Part shown: positions 55,501 to 64,000 of the stretch, one piece after another | Layout: each line of letters starts with the position of its first letter | How positions within the stretch are numbered: the first letter of the stretch is position 1 | Origin: CAVVSD01 sp963750895 | GTDB lineage: Bacteria; Actinomycetota; Thermoleophilia; Solirubrobacterales; Solirubrobacteraceae | Direction of reading: 5' to 3' | NCBI GenBank assembly: GCA_963750895.1 | Contig: CAVVSD010000005.1 | Location: 186,001-250,000, forward strand | DNA length: 64,000 nucleotides | The notes under the pieces: generated by a model | Told to the model about the DNA's origin: nothing | Databases searched by the model: none | The model's input: the letters and a program-made list of their open reading frames with translations, nothing else | Translations under genes and position numbers: made by a program

Positions 55501-56323
55501 CGGACGCGAGGTCCGCGATGGCGGCGAGCGCGTCGCCCTCCGGGACGCGGCTCGGGAGCGCCAGGACCGGGCAGCGGGCCATGCCGGTGAGTCGCGCGGC
55601 GACGCTTCCGAGCACGACGGCTCCGAGCCGTCCTCGCCCTCGCGATCCGAGCACCAGGAGATCGAGCTCCGCGCTGTGGGCCGCGAGGGCGTCGGCCGGC
55701 TCGCCCTCCAGGTACACGCTCGCGTCGACGTCGTGCCCGCCCCGCGCCCTGGGGACCGCGGTCTCGACGTGGATGGTCCGCACCGTCGCCCGCGCGTCGA
55801 TCAGGTCCGCGAGCCGCCTGGCGAACGCGACCGCCGAGCGGTCGCGTTCCGAGCCGTCGACGGCGACCCCGATCCTGGTCAGCGACCGAGCCCCCGACGC
55901 CCAGCCGCGCGGCGCGACGGCCACGGAACAGGGGGCACGCCGCAGCGTCTCGGCCGTCACACCGCCCAGCACGAGCCGCCCCGCGGGGCCGTGGTGTGAG
56001 GAGCCGACGACGATCACCCCGGCGGCGCGCTCCTCGGCCACCTCGTGCAGCGTCCGGCCCGGGCTGGAGCCGGGCACGGTGACCAGGTCCGCCCGACGCC
56101 TGCCCAGCGCCCGTCGGGCCTCGTCCAACGCACGGGCGGCGCCCGCCGCGTCGGTCGGCCCGTCGAGGATGCGCGAGCTCAACGGCGCGTACGGATACGC
56201 GGCGACGACGACGAACTCGGCACCATCGAGGGACGCGAGTCGCTCGGCAAGCGCGAGGGCGTCGAGCCCCTCGGCCCGGCCGTCGACGCCGACGACGATC
56301 GGGCCCTGGAGCACCTTGGTCAT
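55493..56323 (-). CDS. Universal stress protein, tandem UspA domains
   Basis: 276 residues. IVVGVDGRAEGLDALALAER opens domain 1; IVVGSSHHGPAGRLVLGGV is its nucleotide loop. Domain 2 begins IGVAVDGSERDRSAVAFARR and ends LLVLGSRGRGRLGAVVLGSV, the GxxGxGxx9GSV ATP-binding form. First gene of a two-gene operon with the APH-AAA kinase. The upstream region has GGACTACGGAC on the minus strand at 56456-56466. Confidence 0.85.
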   Translation of the reverse strand: MTKVLQGPIVVGVDGRAEGLDALALAERLASLDGAEFVVVAAYPYAPLSSRILDGPTDAAGAARALDEARRALGRRRADLVTVPGSSPGRTLHEVAEERAAGVIVVGSSHHGPAGRLVLGGVTAETLRRAPCSVAVAPRGWASGARSLTRIGVAVDGSERDRSAVAFARRLADLIDARATVRTIHVETAVPRARGGHDVDASVYLEGEPADALAAHSAELDLLVLGSRGRGRLGAVVLGSVAARLTGMARCPVLALPSRVPEGDALAAIADLASGA

Positions 56324-56625
56324 GACGTCGCGCGCCAGCCGTCATGGACGACGCGGTTGAGCCGGGGCATCGTTTCCTCCGCAGATCCAAGTACAGAGAA
56401 ACCCACGCTAGATCCGCCCGGACGAGCGTCCATCGGGCCCCTGCCGCCGTCCACGTCCGTAGTCCGCCGCACCTTCCCGACGCGTCTCACGGCCGCGTCG
56501 ACGGCCCAGACCACGAGCGCCGCCGGCGGCGCATCGGCACTGCTCCGCCGACGTGCTGCGGCGGTCTACGAAGTGCCGGTCCACCGACGCCGCGGATGTG
56601 GCGTCTCACACGGGAGACCGCGGGT
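56324..56625. other. Intergenic region before the tandem duplication
   Basis: 302 bases with no credible gene. It holds the promoter of the USP at 56323, one CTACGGAC-type motif (minus strand, 56456-56463) and the inverted repeat GGACG-AG-CGTCC near 56431. It ends where the first copy of the 3,235-bp repeat begins. Confidence 0.5.
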
Positions 56626-56700
56626 CGTCACGGATGTGCGTCCCCGACGTCGAGCAGACCATGAAGAGGCGATTCGACGACGAGCCCGACGGAGGCCCGG

Positions 56701-57093
56701 ATGCTCCAGATCTTCACCAGCCCACTGCCGGCGCTCGGCGTCGGTGGTGTCCTCGCCCCGGACGACTGGTCGACCTTCCTCGACGCCGTGTCATGGGAGC
56801 TCGCGGGATCGCCCGTCGTCGTCGACGTCACCTCGCCAGGCGATGCGCGGGCCGTCATCGCCCGCGGTGTGCTGCAAGCCCTTCTGTACGACGCACGCGG
56901 AGACGTCATCGAGGTCGGCGTCCGGATACCGACGCCGAGTCGGATCTCCGTCCTGCGCCACCTCATCAGCCGTCCGATCGGCGTCGCCAGTGACTCGGCG
57001 AAGGGGCTCCTCCCGAGTCTGGTGCTCATCGAGGACGGAGACGGTGCACTGACGCGCGTGCGATTCCTCCCCTCGCCGGCGTTCGGCGGGTGA
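56701..57093 (+). CDS. DUF5335-like protein (copy 1)
   Basis: 130 residues, soluble. LAPDDWSTFLDAVSWELAGS, the VLQALLYDARGDVIEVGVRI strand pair and LIEDGDGALTRVRF fit the small DUF5335 family of unknown function. GGAGG lies six to ten bases before ATG. The protein is identical in copy 2. Its 3' end meets the convergent synthetase gene 12 bases away. The family often neighbours stress genes, as here. Confidence 0.65.
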   Translation: MLQIFTSPLPALGVGGVLAPDDWSTFLDAVSWELAGSPVVVDVTSPGDARAVIARGVLQALLYDARGDVIEVGVRIPTPSRISVLRHLISRPIGVASDSAKGLLPSLVLIEDGDGALTRVRFLPSPAFGG

Positions 57094-57105
57094 CGGACTC
57101 CGCGC

Positions 57106-59703
57106 TCAGCGGAGCTCCACACGGACGCGGGCATCGACGGCGATCACCCCGTCGGGCGACGCCACGAGCGGATTGAGGTCGAGCTCGGCGATCTCCGGAT
57201 GCGCGTCCGCGAGTGCCGACACGCGCCGCAGGACGTCGCCGACGGCGGCCTCGGAGGCACCGGCGTGCGAGATGAGGCGCGCCACGATCGGCGACCTCGC
57301 GAGCGCGTCGACGTCGGGCGCAGAGAGCGGCGCCAGGCGGACCTCCACGTCGTGGACCACCTCGACGAGCGAGCCGCCGGCGCCACAGGCGACGACCGCC
57401 CCGAAGAGCGGGTCGTGGACGACGCCGACCAGCAGCTCGGCACCAGGCGATGCCATCGGCTGCACGAGCACGCCGGTGGGTTCGTGGCCGGCGCGCCGCG
57501 CCGCCTCGAGCACCTCGGCGGCAGCCCGGCGCGCCGCGGCCACGCTGCGAAGATCCGTCCTGACCGCTCCGACGGCGCCCTTGTGGACGAGGTCCGAGGC
57601 GACGGCCTTCACCGCGACGGGCAACCCGAGGCTCGCAGCGGCGCGACCGGCTGCAGCCGGCGTCGCCGCGACGTGCTGCGCGAGGGTCGCGATCCCGTAG
57701 CACGACAGCAACGACGCGACCTCCTCCGGCCCGAGCCACCCGTCACCGGCGCCGAGTGCGCGCGCGATGATGGCCGCGGCTTCGGCGTCGCGTACCCCGG
57801 CCGGAGCGGGAAGGGGCTCCTGCGCCGTGTCGCGCCAGCTGCGGTGCTGCCACGCGCGCGCCAGCGCCCGCGCGGCAGGCTCGGGTGCCGCGAACGTCGG
57901 CGCGCCGGCTGCCGCGGCGGGATCTCCGATGAGGACCGGCACGATCGGGATGCCGCCGGGTGGATCGGCCGCGAGACCGGAGAGCAGTCCCGGCACGTCC
58001 TCCCCCATGTTCGCCATCGGCCGGACATGGATCGCGAGCAGCGCATCGATCTCACCGCTTCCGGCCAGCTGCCGGACCACCGCGTCGTAGTGCGCGGCCG
58101 TGGCGTGGGCCAGCAGGTCGACCGGGTTGGCCGTGGCCGCGCCGGGTCGGGCAGCCGCGATCGCGTCGCGCAGGCCGGAGGAGAGCTCGGGAGCCGTCAA
58201 CCCGCCCGCCTCGCACGCGTCGAGCGCCAGGATGCCGAGCCCGCCGGCGTTGCCGACGATCCCGACGCGGGGGCCGCTCGGAGCGGGCGCGCCCGCGAGC
58301 AGCGCGCCGGTGTCGAGCAGCTCGTCGAGCGTGTCCACCCTGATCACCCCGGCGTGGTGGAACAGGGCGTCGACGGTCGCGTCCGAGGCCGCGAGGAGCC
58401 GCCCGGTGTGGGACGCGGCGGCTCGCGCGCCGGCCTTCGATCGTCCGGCCTTCACCGCCACGATCGGGGTCGTGCGAGCGACCCTGCGGGCGATGCTCGC
58501 GAACCGGCGCGGGTTGCCGAAGGACTCGACGTACAGCAGGACGGCGTCGGTGTCCCCGTCCTGCTCCCACCACTCCAGGAGGTCGTTGCCGGAGACGTCG
58601 GCCTTGTTGCCGACGGACAGGAAGGCGCTCAGGCCGATGCCACGGCGTTCCGCCTCCTCCATCGCGGCGAGCCCCAGGCCTCCGCTCTGCGTCAGGAGCC
58701 CGAGCCGGCCGTGCCGAGGCGGTCGCGGTGCGAACGTCGCGTCGAGCCTGACCGCCGGATCGTTGTTGCGGATGCCCATGCAGTTCGGCCCGACGAGCCG
58801 CATGCCGTTCGAGCGGCAGACGTCGAGCAGCTCGGCCTGGCGCGCCTCGCCATCGGGCCCGGTCTCGGCGAAGCCCGCCGCGAGGACCACGAGGGCGCGC
58901 ACGCCGCGGGCGGCGCACGCACGCGCGAGGCCGAGCACCGCGTCGGCCGGGACGGCGAGGACGGCGAGCTCGATCGGGCCTGGCACCTCGTCGATCGATC
59001 GGAACGCAGCTCGGCCCTGCACCTCGTCCGCGTGGTGGTTGACGAGATGCAGCGGTCCGGTGTGGCCCGCGGCGAGGACGTTGTGCACCAGCTCCCCCGC
59101 GACCGTACCGCGGCGGCGAGAGGCACCGACGATCACGACGCCGTCGGGCTGGAGCAGGTGACGCACGCCTGCGACGGCGGCTGACCGCTCGCGCTCCAGG
59201 TAGCGCGCGAGCGCCTCGGGCGTGAGCGATGTGGGCAGCTCCACCTCGATCGTGCCCGCGCCGCTGCGGAGCGCCGGTTGGAAGCCGCTCTCGCGGAACA
59301 TCTCGATCATGCGGTGGTTGTCCGGGAGCACGTCCGCGACGAACGTCGCGATCCCGTCGGCGCACGCGATGCCCGCGAGGCGCTGCAGGAGCAGGGTGCC
59401 GACCCCATGGCCCTGCGCGTCGTGCGCGACGGTGAACGCCACCTCGGCCCGGTCGCCACCGAGCGGCGCGTACATCCCGTGGGCGACCAGCCGCCGTCCG
59501 GCCATGGCCACGACATTGACGTTCGGAGGGTCGAGGAGCCGGAGAAGCACCCGGTCGGTATTCGCGGTCGGGCTGAAGAACCGCAGACGGATGTCGTCGC
59601 GCTCGAGATCGTCGTAGAGCGCGTGCAGCGCGGCGGCGTCGGCCGGCTCGACGCGGCGGAGCGTCACGACGGAGCCGTCACGCAGGACGTGGTCGTCGAC
59701 CAT
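57106..59703 (-). CDS. GNAT - acyl-CoA synthetase (NDP-forming) fusion, Pat-like (copy 1)
   Basis: 865 residues. N-terminal GNAT domain (1-160; acetyl-CoA loop HDAQGHGVGTLLLQRL), then CoA-binding (VVIVGASRRRGTVAGELVHN), succinyl-CoA-ligase-like (GLLTQSGGLGLAAMEEAERR; SHTGRL near 400) and ATP-grasp domains (GLPVAVKAVASDLVHKGAVG). GNAT-first order is the type II layout of protein acetyltransferases related to Pat/YfiQ. The SHTG histidine of ADP-forming synthetases is present, so synthetase activity is possible. ATG 59703; motif GCGGGAGGCTACGGA lies at 59779. Confidence 0.85.
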   Translation of the reverse strand: MVDDHVLRDGSVVTLRRVEPADAAALHALYDDLERDDIRLRFFSPTANTDRVLLRLLDPPNVNVVAMAGRRLVAHGMYAPLGGDRAEVAFTVAHDAQGHGVGTLLLQRLAGIACADGIATFVADVLPDNHRMIEMFRESGFQPALRSGAGTIEVELPTSLTPEALARYLERERSAAVAGVRHLLQPDGVVIVGASRRRGTVAGELVHNVLAAGHTGPLHLVNHHADEVQGRAAFRSIDEVPGPIELAVLAVPADAVLGLARACAARGVRALVVLAAGFAETGPDGEARQAELLDVCRSNGMRLVGPNCMGIRNNDPAVRLDATFAPRPPRHGRLGLLTQSGGLGLAAMEEAERRGIGLSAFLSVGNKADVSGNDLLEWWEQDGDTDAVLLYVESFGNPRRFASIARRVARTTPIVAVKAGRSKAGARAAASHTGRLLAASDATVDALFHHAGVIRVDTLDELLDTGALLAGAPAPSGPRVGIVGNAGGLGILALDACEAGGLTAPELSSGLRDAIAAARPGAATANPVDLLAHATAAHYDAVVRQLAGSGEIDALLAIHVRPMANMGEDVPGLLSGLAADPPGGIPIVPVLIGDPAAAAGAPTFAAPEPAARALARAWQHRSWRDTAQEPLPAPAGVRDAEAAAIIARALGAGDGWLGPEEVASLLSCYGIATLAQHVAATPAAAGRAAASLGLPVAVKAVASDLVHKGAVGAVRTDLRSVAAARRAAAEVLEAARRAGHEPTGVLVQPMASPGAELLVGVVHDPLFGAVVACGAGGSLVEVVHDVEVRLAPLSAPDVDALARSPIVARLISHAGASEAAVGDVLRRVSALADAHPEIAELDLNPLVASPDGVIAVDARVRVELR

Positions 59704-59935
59704 GCGGCGACGCTAGCGCGCGCCCCCGAGGGCGCATCCGTGATCCACCACGGGCGGCGTGCGTGGTTCTCCGCCCTCGCGGGAGGCTACGGATGACGGC
59801 GCGGAGTTCGCCCGGATGGTGGGTGTCCGGAACGGAGGCACGATCGACCTCGTCCCCCCACGTCACGGATGTCCGTCCCCGGCGCCGAGGAGATCATGAG
59901 AGGCCGATTCGACGACGAGCCCGACGGAGGCCCGG

Positions 59936-60328
59936 ATGCTCCAGATCTTCACCAGCCCACTGCCGGCGCTCGGCGTCGGTGGTGTCCTCGCCCCGGACGA
60001 CTGGTCGACCTTCCTCGACGCCGTGTCATGGGAGCTCGCGGGCTCGCCCGTCGTCGTCGACGTCACCTCGCCCGGCGATGCGCGGGCCGTCATCGCCCGC
60101 GGTGTGCTGCAAGCCCTTCTGTACGACGCACGCGGAGACGTCATCGAGGTCGGCGTCCGGATACCGACGCCGAGTCGGATCTCCGTCCTGCGCCACCTCA
60201 TCAGCCGTCCGATCGGCGTCGCCAGTGACTCGGCGAAGGGGCTCCTCCCGAGTCTGGTGCTCATCGAGGACGGCGACGGTGCACTGACGCGCGTGCGATT
60301 CCTCCCCTCGCCGGCGTTCGGGGGGTGA
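59936..60328 (+). CDS. DUF5335-like protein (copy 2)
   Basis: Same 130-residue protein as copy 1. The two genes differ at only four bases, all in third codon positions and all synonymous. The ribosome-binding site is conserved. The upstream flank differs slightly: unit 2 has the perfect ACGGA-TG-TCCGT arms at 59865-59876, while unit 1 has one mismatch. Both copies should be expressed. Confidence 0.65.
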   Translation: MLQIFTSPLPALGVGGVLAPDDWSTFLDAVSWELAGSPVVVDVTSPGDARAVIARGVLQALLYDARGDVIEVGVRIPTPSRISVLRHLISRPIGVASDSAKGLLPSLVLIEDGDGALTRVRFLPSPAFGG

Positions 60329-60340
60329 CGGACTCCGCGC

Positions 60341-62939
60341 TCAGCGGAGCTCCACACGGACGCGGGCATCGACGGCGATCACCCCGTCGGGCGACGCCAC
60401 GAGCGGATTGAGGTCGAGCTCGGCGATCTCCGGATGCGCGTCCGCGAGTGCCGACACGCGCCGCAGGACGTCGCCGACGGCGGCCTCGGAGGCACCGGCG
60501 TGCGAGATGAGGCGCGCCACGATCGGCGACCTCGCGAGCGCGTCGACGTCGGGCGCAGAGAGCGGCGCCAGGCGGACCTCCACGTCATGGACCACTTCGA
60601 CGAGCGAGCCGCCCGCGCCACAGGCGACGACCGCCCCGAAGAGCGGGTCGTGGACGACGCCGACCAGCAGCTCGGCACCAGGCGATGCCATCGGCTGCAC
60701 GAGCACGCCGGTGGGTTCGTGACCGGCGCGCCGCGCCGCCTCGAGCACCTCGGCGGCAGCCCGGCGCGCCGCGGCCACGCTGCGAAGATCCGTCCGGACC
60801 GCTCCGACGGCGCCCTTGTGGACGAGGTCCGAGGCGACGGCCTTCACCGCGACGGGCAACCCGAGGCTCGCAGCGGCGCGACCGGCTGCAGCCGGCGTCG
60901 CCGCGACGTGCTGCGCGAGGGTCGCGATCCCGTAGCACGACAGCAACGACGCGACCTCCTCCGGCCCGAGCCACCCGTGACCGGCGCCGAGTGCGCGCGC
61001 GATGATGGCCGCGGCTTCGGCGTCACGTACCCCGGCCGGAGCGAGAAGGGGGTCCTGCGCCGTGTCGCGCCAGCTGCGGTGCTGCCACGCGCGCGCCAGC
61101 GCCCGCGCGGCAGGCTCGGGTGCCGCGAACGTCGGCGCGTCGGCTGCCGCGGCGGGATCTCCGATGAGGACCGGCACGATCGGGATGCCGCCGGGTGGAT
61201 CGGCCGCGAGACCGGAGAGCAGTCCCGGCACGTCCTCCCCCATGTTCGCCATCGGCCGGACATGGATCGCGAGCAGCGCATCGATCTCACCGCTTCCGGC
61301 CAGCTGCCGGACCACCGCGTCGTAGTGCGCGGCCGTGGCGTGGGCCAGCAGGTCGACCGGGTTGGCCGTGGCCGCGCCGGGTCGGGCGGCCGCGATCGCG
61401 TCGCGAGGTCCGGAGGAGAACTCGGGAGCCGTCAACCCGCCCGCCTCACACGCGTCGAGGGCGAGGATGCCGAGCCCGCCGGCGTTGCCGACGATCCCGA
61501 CGCGGGGGCCGCTCGGAGCGGGCGCGCCCGCGAGCAGCGCGCCGGTGTCGAGCAGCTCGTCGAGTGTGTCCACCCTGATCACCCCGGCGTGGTGGAACAG
61601 GGCGTCGACGGTCGCGTCCGAGGCCGCGAGGAGCCGCCCGGTGTGGGACGCCGCGGCTCGCGCGCCGGCCTTCGATCGTCCGGCCTTCACCGCCACGATC
61701 GGGGTCGTGCGAGCGACCCTGCGGGCGATGCTCGCGAACCGGCGCGGGTTGCCGAAGGACTCGACGTACAGCAGGACGGCGTCGGTGTCCCCGTCCTGCT
61801 CCCACCACTCCAGGAGGTCGTTGCCGGAGACGTCGGCCTTGTTGCCGACGGACAGGAAGGCGCTCAGGCCGATGCCACGGCGTTCCGCCTCCTCCATCGC
61901 GGCGAGCCCCAGGCCTCCGCTCTGCGTCAGGAGCCCCAGCCGGCCCTGCCGAGGCGGTCGCGGTGCGAACGTCGCGTCGAGCCTGACCGCCGGATCGTTG
62001 TTGCGGATACCCATGCAGTTCGGCCCGACGAGCCGCATGCCGTTCGAGCGGCAGACGTCGAGCAGCTCGGCCTGGCGCGCCTCGCCATCGGGCCCGGTCT
62101 CGGCGAACCCGGCCGCGAGGACGACGAGACCGCGCACGCCTCGGGCGGCGCACGCACGCGCGACGCCGACCACCGCGGCGGCCGGGACGGCGAGGACGGC
62201 GAGCTCGATCGGGCCTGGCACCTCGTCGACCGATCGGAACGCAGCTCGGCCCTGCACCTCGTCCGCGTGGTGGTTGACGAGATGCAGTGGTCCGGTGTAG
62301 CCCGCGGCCAGGACGTTGTGCACCAGCTCCCCCGCGACCGTGCCGCGGCGGCGAGAGGCACCGACGATCACGACGCCGTCGGGCTGGAGCAGGTGACGCA
62401 CGCCTGCGACGGCGGCTGACCGCTCGCGCTCCAGGTAGCGCGCGAGTGCCTCGGGCGTGAGCGATGTCGGCAGCTCCACCTCGATCGTGCCCGCGCCGCT
62501 GCGGAGCGCCGGCTGGAAGCCGCTCTGCGCGGAACATGTCGATCATGCGGTGGTTGTCCGGGAGCACGTCCGCGACGAACGTCGCGATCCCGTCGGCGCA
62601 CGCGATGCCCGCGAGGCGCTGCAGGAGCAGGGTGCCGACCCCATGGCCCTGCGCGTCGTGCGCGACGGTGAACGCCACCTCGGCCCGGTCGCCACCGAGC
62701 GGCGCGTACATCCCGTGGGCGACCAGCCGCGGTCCGGCCATGGCCACGACGTTGACGTTGGAAGGGTCGAGGAGCCGGAGAAGCACCCGGTCGGTATCTA
62801 CCGTCGGGCTGAAGAACCGCAGACGCACGTCGTCGCGCTCGAGATCGTCGTAGAGCGCGTGCAGCGCAGCGGCGTCGGCCGGCTCGGCGCGGCGGAGCGT
62901 CACGACGGAGCCGTCACGCAGGACATGGTCGTCGACCAT
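60341..62939 (-). CDS. GNAT - acyl-CoA synthetase fusion (copy 2), frame-shifted
   Basis: Nearly identical to copy 1, with about twenty amino-acid changes seen by eye (for example EPLPAP to DPLLAP, VEPADA to AEPADA). One inserted base near 62526 breaks the frame after MIDMFR, inside the GNAT domain. Downstream, an internal ATG at 62479 could start a 712-residue synthetase without GNAT. Either a sequencing indel or true loss of the fused acetyltransferase. Confidence 0.8.
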
Positions 62940-63113
62940 GCGGCGACGCTAGGCGCGCGCTCCCCGAGGGCGCATCCGTGATCCACCACGGGCGGCGTGC
63001 GTGGTTCTCCGCCCTCGCGGGAGGCTACGGATGACGGCGCGGAGTTCGCCCGGATGGTGGGTGTCGGGAACGGAGGCACGATCGACCTCGTCCCCCCCAT
63101 CCGGAGCCCTGCG

Positions 63114-64000
63114 ATGCCCACCACCGACACCTCGAGCATCATCGCCGCCTGCGACGGCGCCGACCGCGGCCGCCAGGCCGTCGCGCTGGGCCGCATCATC
63201 GCCGAGGCGACGGGCGCCCGGCTGACGATCGCCGCGGTGTACCCACACCCGGGCCTCCCGTTCCCGCCACCGGTGGCGCATCACGTCGACGAACGGCGCC
63301 GCGCGGATCGCGCCATCCGCGCCGTTCGCGACGACCTCGCTCCCGGGGCGCGGACCGTCGTCGTCCCGGGCCTGTCGCCCGCCCACGCGCTCTGCAAGCT
63401 GGCCGACGACGAGGGGGCGAGCATGATCGTCGTCGGCTCGCGTCACGCGGCGGCCGGGCGTCGGATGGCCGACGCCGACCACGCCCTGCAGGTGCTGCGC
63501 TCGACGCACGCCGCGGTGCTCGTGGCCCCCGACGACCGTCCGGTGTCGCCGACGATCCGCCGCATCGTCGTCGGCTTCGACGACGGGGCCGGCTCGCACG
63601 ACGCGCTCGCCACCGCCATCGAGCTCGCGCGGGCGACAGGAGCTCACCTGCATCTGCTCTCGGTCGTCCCGCGCGAGACGAACGCCTGGTGGGTGGAGGG
63701 CGAGGCGACCGTGGATCCGGTGGCCCTCGACCGCTGGGTCGAGCGACGCAAGGCCGAGCTCTCGAGCGCCGCCCGCGAGGCGCTCGGGAGCGCCGGCGAC
63801 ATCGACACGTCCTCCGAGGTCCTGTCCGGCGGCGCCATCCCTCGCCTGCTCGAAGCGAGCGCCGGTGCCGACCTCGTCGTCCTCGGCTCGCGGCGCTGGG
63901 CGAGGCTCGCGCACGTCGTGCTCGGGAGCGTCGTCCGAGCCCGTGGTCCGCAAGAGCACCTGCCCGACGCTCGTGGTCCCGCGGCGACGTCGCGACGCCG
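63114..64000 (+). CDS. Universal stress protein, tandem UspA domains (runs off the window)
   Basis: At least 295 residues, not closed within the window. Domain 1 MPTTDTSSIIAACDGADRGR to MIVVGSRHAAAGRRM; domain 2 IRRIVVGFDDGAGSHDALAT to LVVLGSRRWARLAHVVLGSV. Near 63930 the frame shifts: the alternative frame reads SEPVVRKSTCPTLVVPRR, the normal USP ending. It is divergent from synthetase copy 2. Before the duplication this gene would have been divergent from copy 1. Confidence 0.8.
   Translation, partial: MPTTDTSSIIAACDGADRGRQAVALGRIIAEATGARLTIAAVYPHPGLPFPPPVAHHVDERRRADRAIRAVRDDLAPGARTVVVPGLSPAHALCKLADDEGASMIVVGSRHAAAGRRMADADHALQVLRSTHAAVLVAPDDRPVSPTIRRIVVGFDDGAGSHDALATAIELARATGAHLHLLSVVPRETNAWWVEGEATVDPVALDRWVERRKAELSSAAREALGSAGDIDTSSEVLSGGAIPRLLEASAGADLVVLGSRRWARLAHVVLGSVVRARGPQEHLPDARGPAATSRR

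Larger units (their letters stand above)
56626..59860. repeat. Tandem duplication, unit 1
   Basis: A 3,235-base unit holding a DUF5335-like gene and a GNAT/acyl-CoA synthetase gene facing each other, plus the promoter region beyond. It is followed immediately by unit 2 in the same orientation. Left boundary at CGTCACGGATGT. The offset between matching positions is 3,235 at the left end. Confidence 0.9.
59861..63096. repeat. Tandem duplication, unit 2
   Basis: Second copy of the 3,235-base unit, starting at the same CGTCACGGATGT sequence. Identity falls off within the C run at about 63091-63098, just before the USP gene, so the junction lies at a C-rich microhomology. Differences from unit 1 are scattered single bases and a few 1-base indels. 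Confidence 0.9.

Noticed and set aside
56320..56514. A 64-codon minus-strand frame before the USP gene
   Set aside because: Overlaps the USP start, has no ribosome-binding site and no conserved features; more likely promoter DNA.
57199..59184. A 661-codon plus-strand frame (and its copy at 60434-62419) opposite the synthetase genes
   Set aside because: Its duplication simply follows the DNA repeat. Composition is that of a shadow frame; the minus strand encodes recognisable domains throughout.
1..64000. tRNA, rRNA, CRISPR arrays, insertion sequences and phage genes
   Set aside because: Looked for on both strands; no cloverleaf, regular spacer array, transposase or integrase was recognised.

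Overview
The window is about 73% G+C. Most genes use GTC/CTC/GCG-type codons, and GTG starts and 4-base ATGA/GTGA overlaps are common. It carries an F420-type PPOX oxidoreductase, a DUF1918 protein, an LPFTG sortase substrate, NarL-type regulators and many universal stress proteins (USPs). This points to an actinomycete, most likely a soil Thermoleophilia/Solirubrobacterales-type organism; the order is an inference. I see no rRNA, tRNA, CRISPR array, insertion sequence or phage gene.

Layout. 1-5 kb: aromatic catabolism (LigM-type THF O-demethylase, MetF-like reductase, RraA/LigK-type aldolase, catechol 2,3-dioxygenase, epoxide hydrolase). 5-6.5 kb: alpha/beta hydrolase, cupin and DUF5519 gene around a perfect operator-like inverted repeat. 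6.5-14 kb: NarL regulator convergent with a minus-strand operon of ABC ATPase, two FtsX/MacB-like permeases and a histidine kinase. 14-16 kb: two secreted proteins (haloperoxidase-like, dirigent/AOC-like). 16-20 kb: GalB-type hydratase with a DUF6282 amidohydrolase, a degenerate Rho paralog and FolP. 20-26 kb: secreted PKD-like protein, methyltransferase and proton-translocating transhydrogenase PntAa-Ab-B. 26-30 kb: DUF4430-like lipoprotein, cobalamin adenosyltransferase and an ABC-2 exporter, followed by a structured non-coding stretch. 30-37 kb: DMT transporter, DUF2243, VOC protein, sortase substrate, Zn alcohol dehydrogenase, F420 oxidoreductase, copper amine oxidase, and a cupredoxin whose Shine-Dalgarno sits inside a 13-bp hairpin. 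37-44 kb: LAL regulator, MMPL transporter and satellite genes sharing a TCAGGG/CCCTGA operator. 45-48.4 kb: a second MacB-like exporter. 48.4-64 kb: a stress or dormancy-like island with three tandem-type USPs, DUF1918, three consecutive FAD oxidoreductases, a NarL regulator, an APH-AAA kinase, and a 3,235-bp tandem duplication of a DUF5335 gene plus a GNAT/acyl-CoA synthetase gene.

How parts may work together. LigM and MetF would demethylate methoxy-aromatics and recover the C1 unit, while the ring-cleavage dioxygenase, GalB and aldolase feed central metabolism. The 48-64 kb island has much of the gene content of the mycobacterial DosR regulon, and several of its promoters share a GCGGGA-N2-CTACGGA-like motif.

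Caution on quality. About twenty genes carry an apparent single-base gain or loss, often in G or C runs, that splits otherwise perfect family matches. This looks mainly like uncorrected sequencing indels. Gene ends given below span the restored gene.
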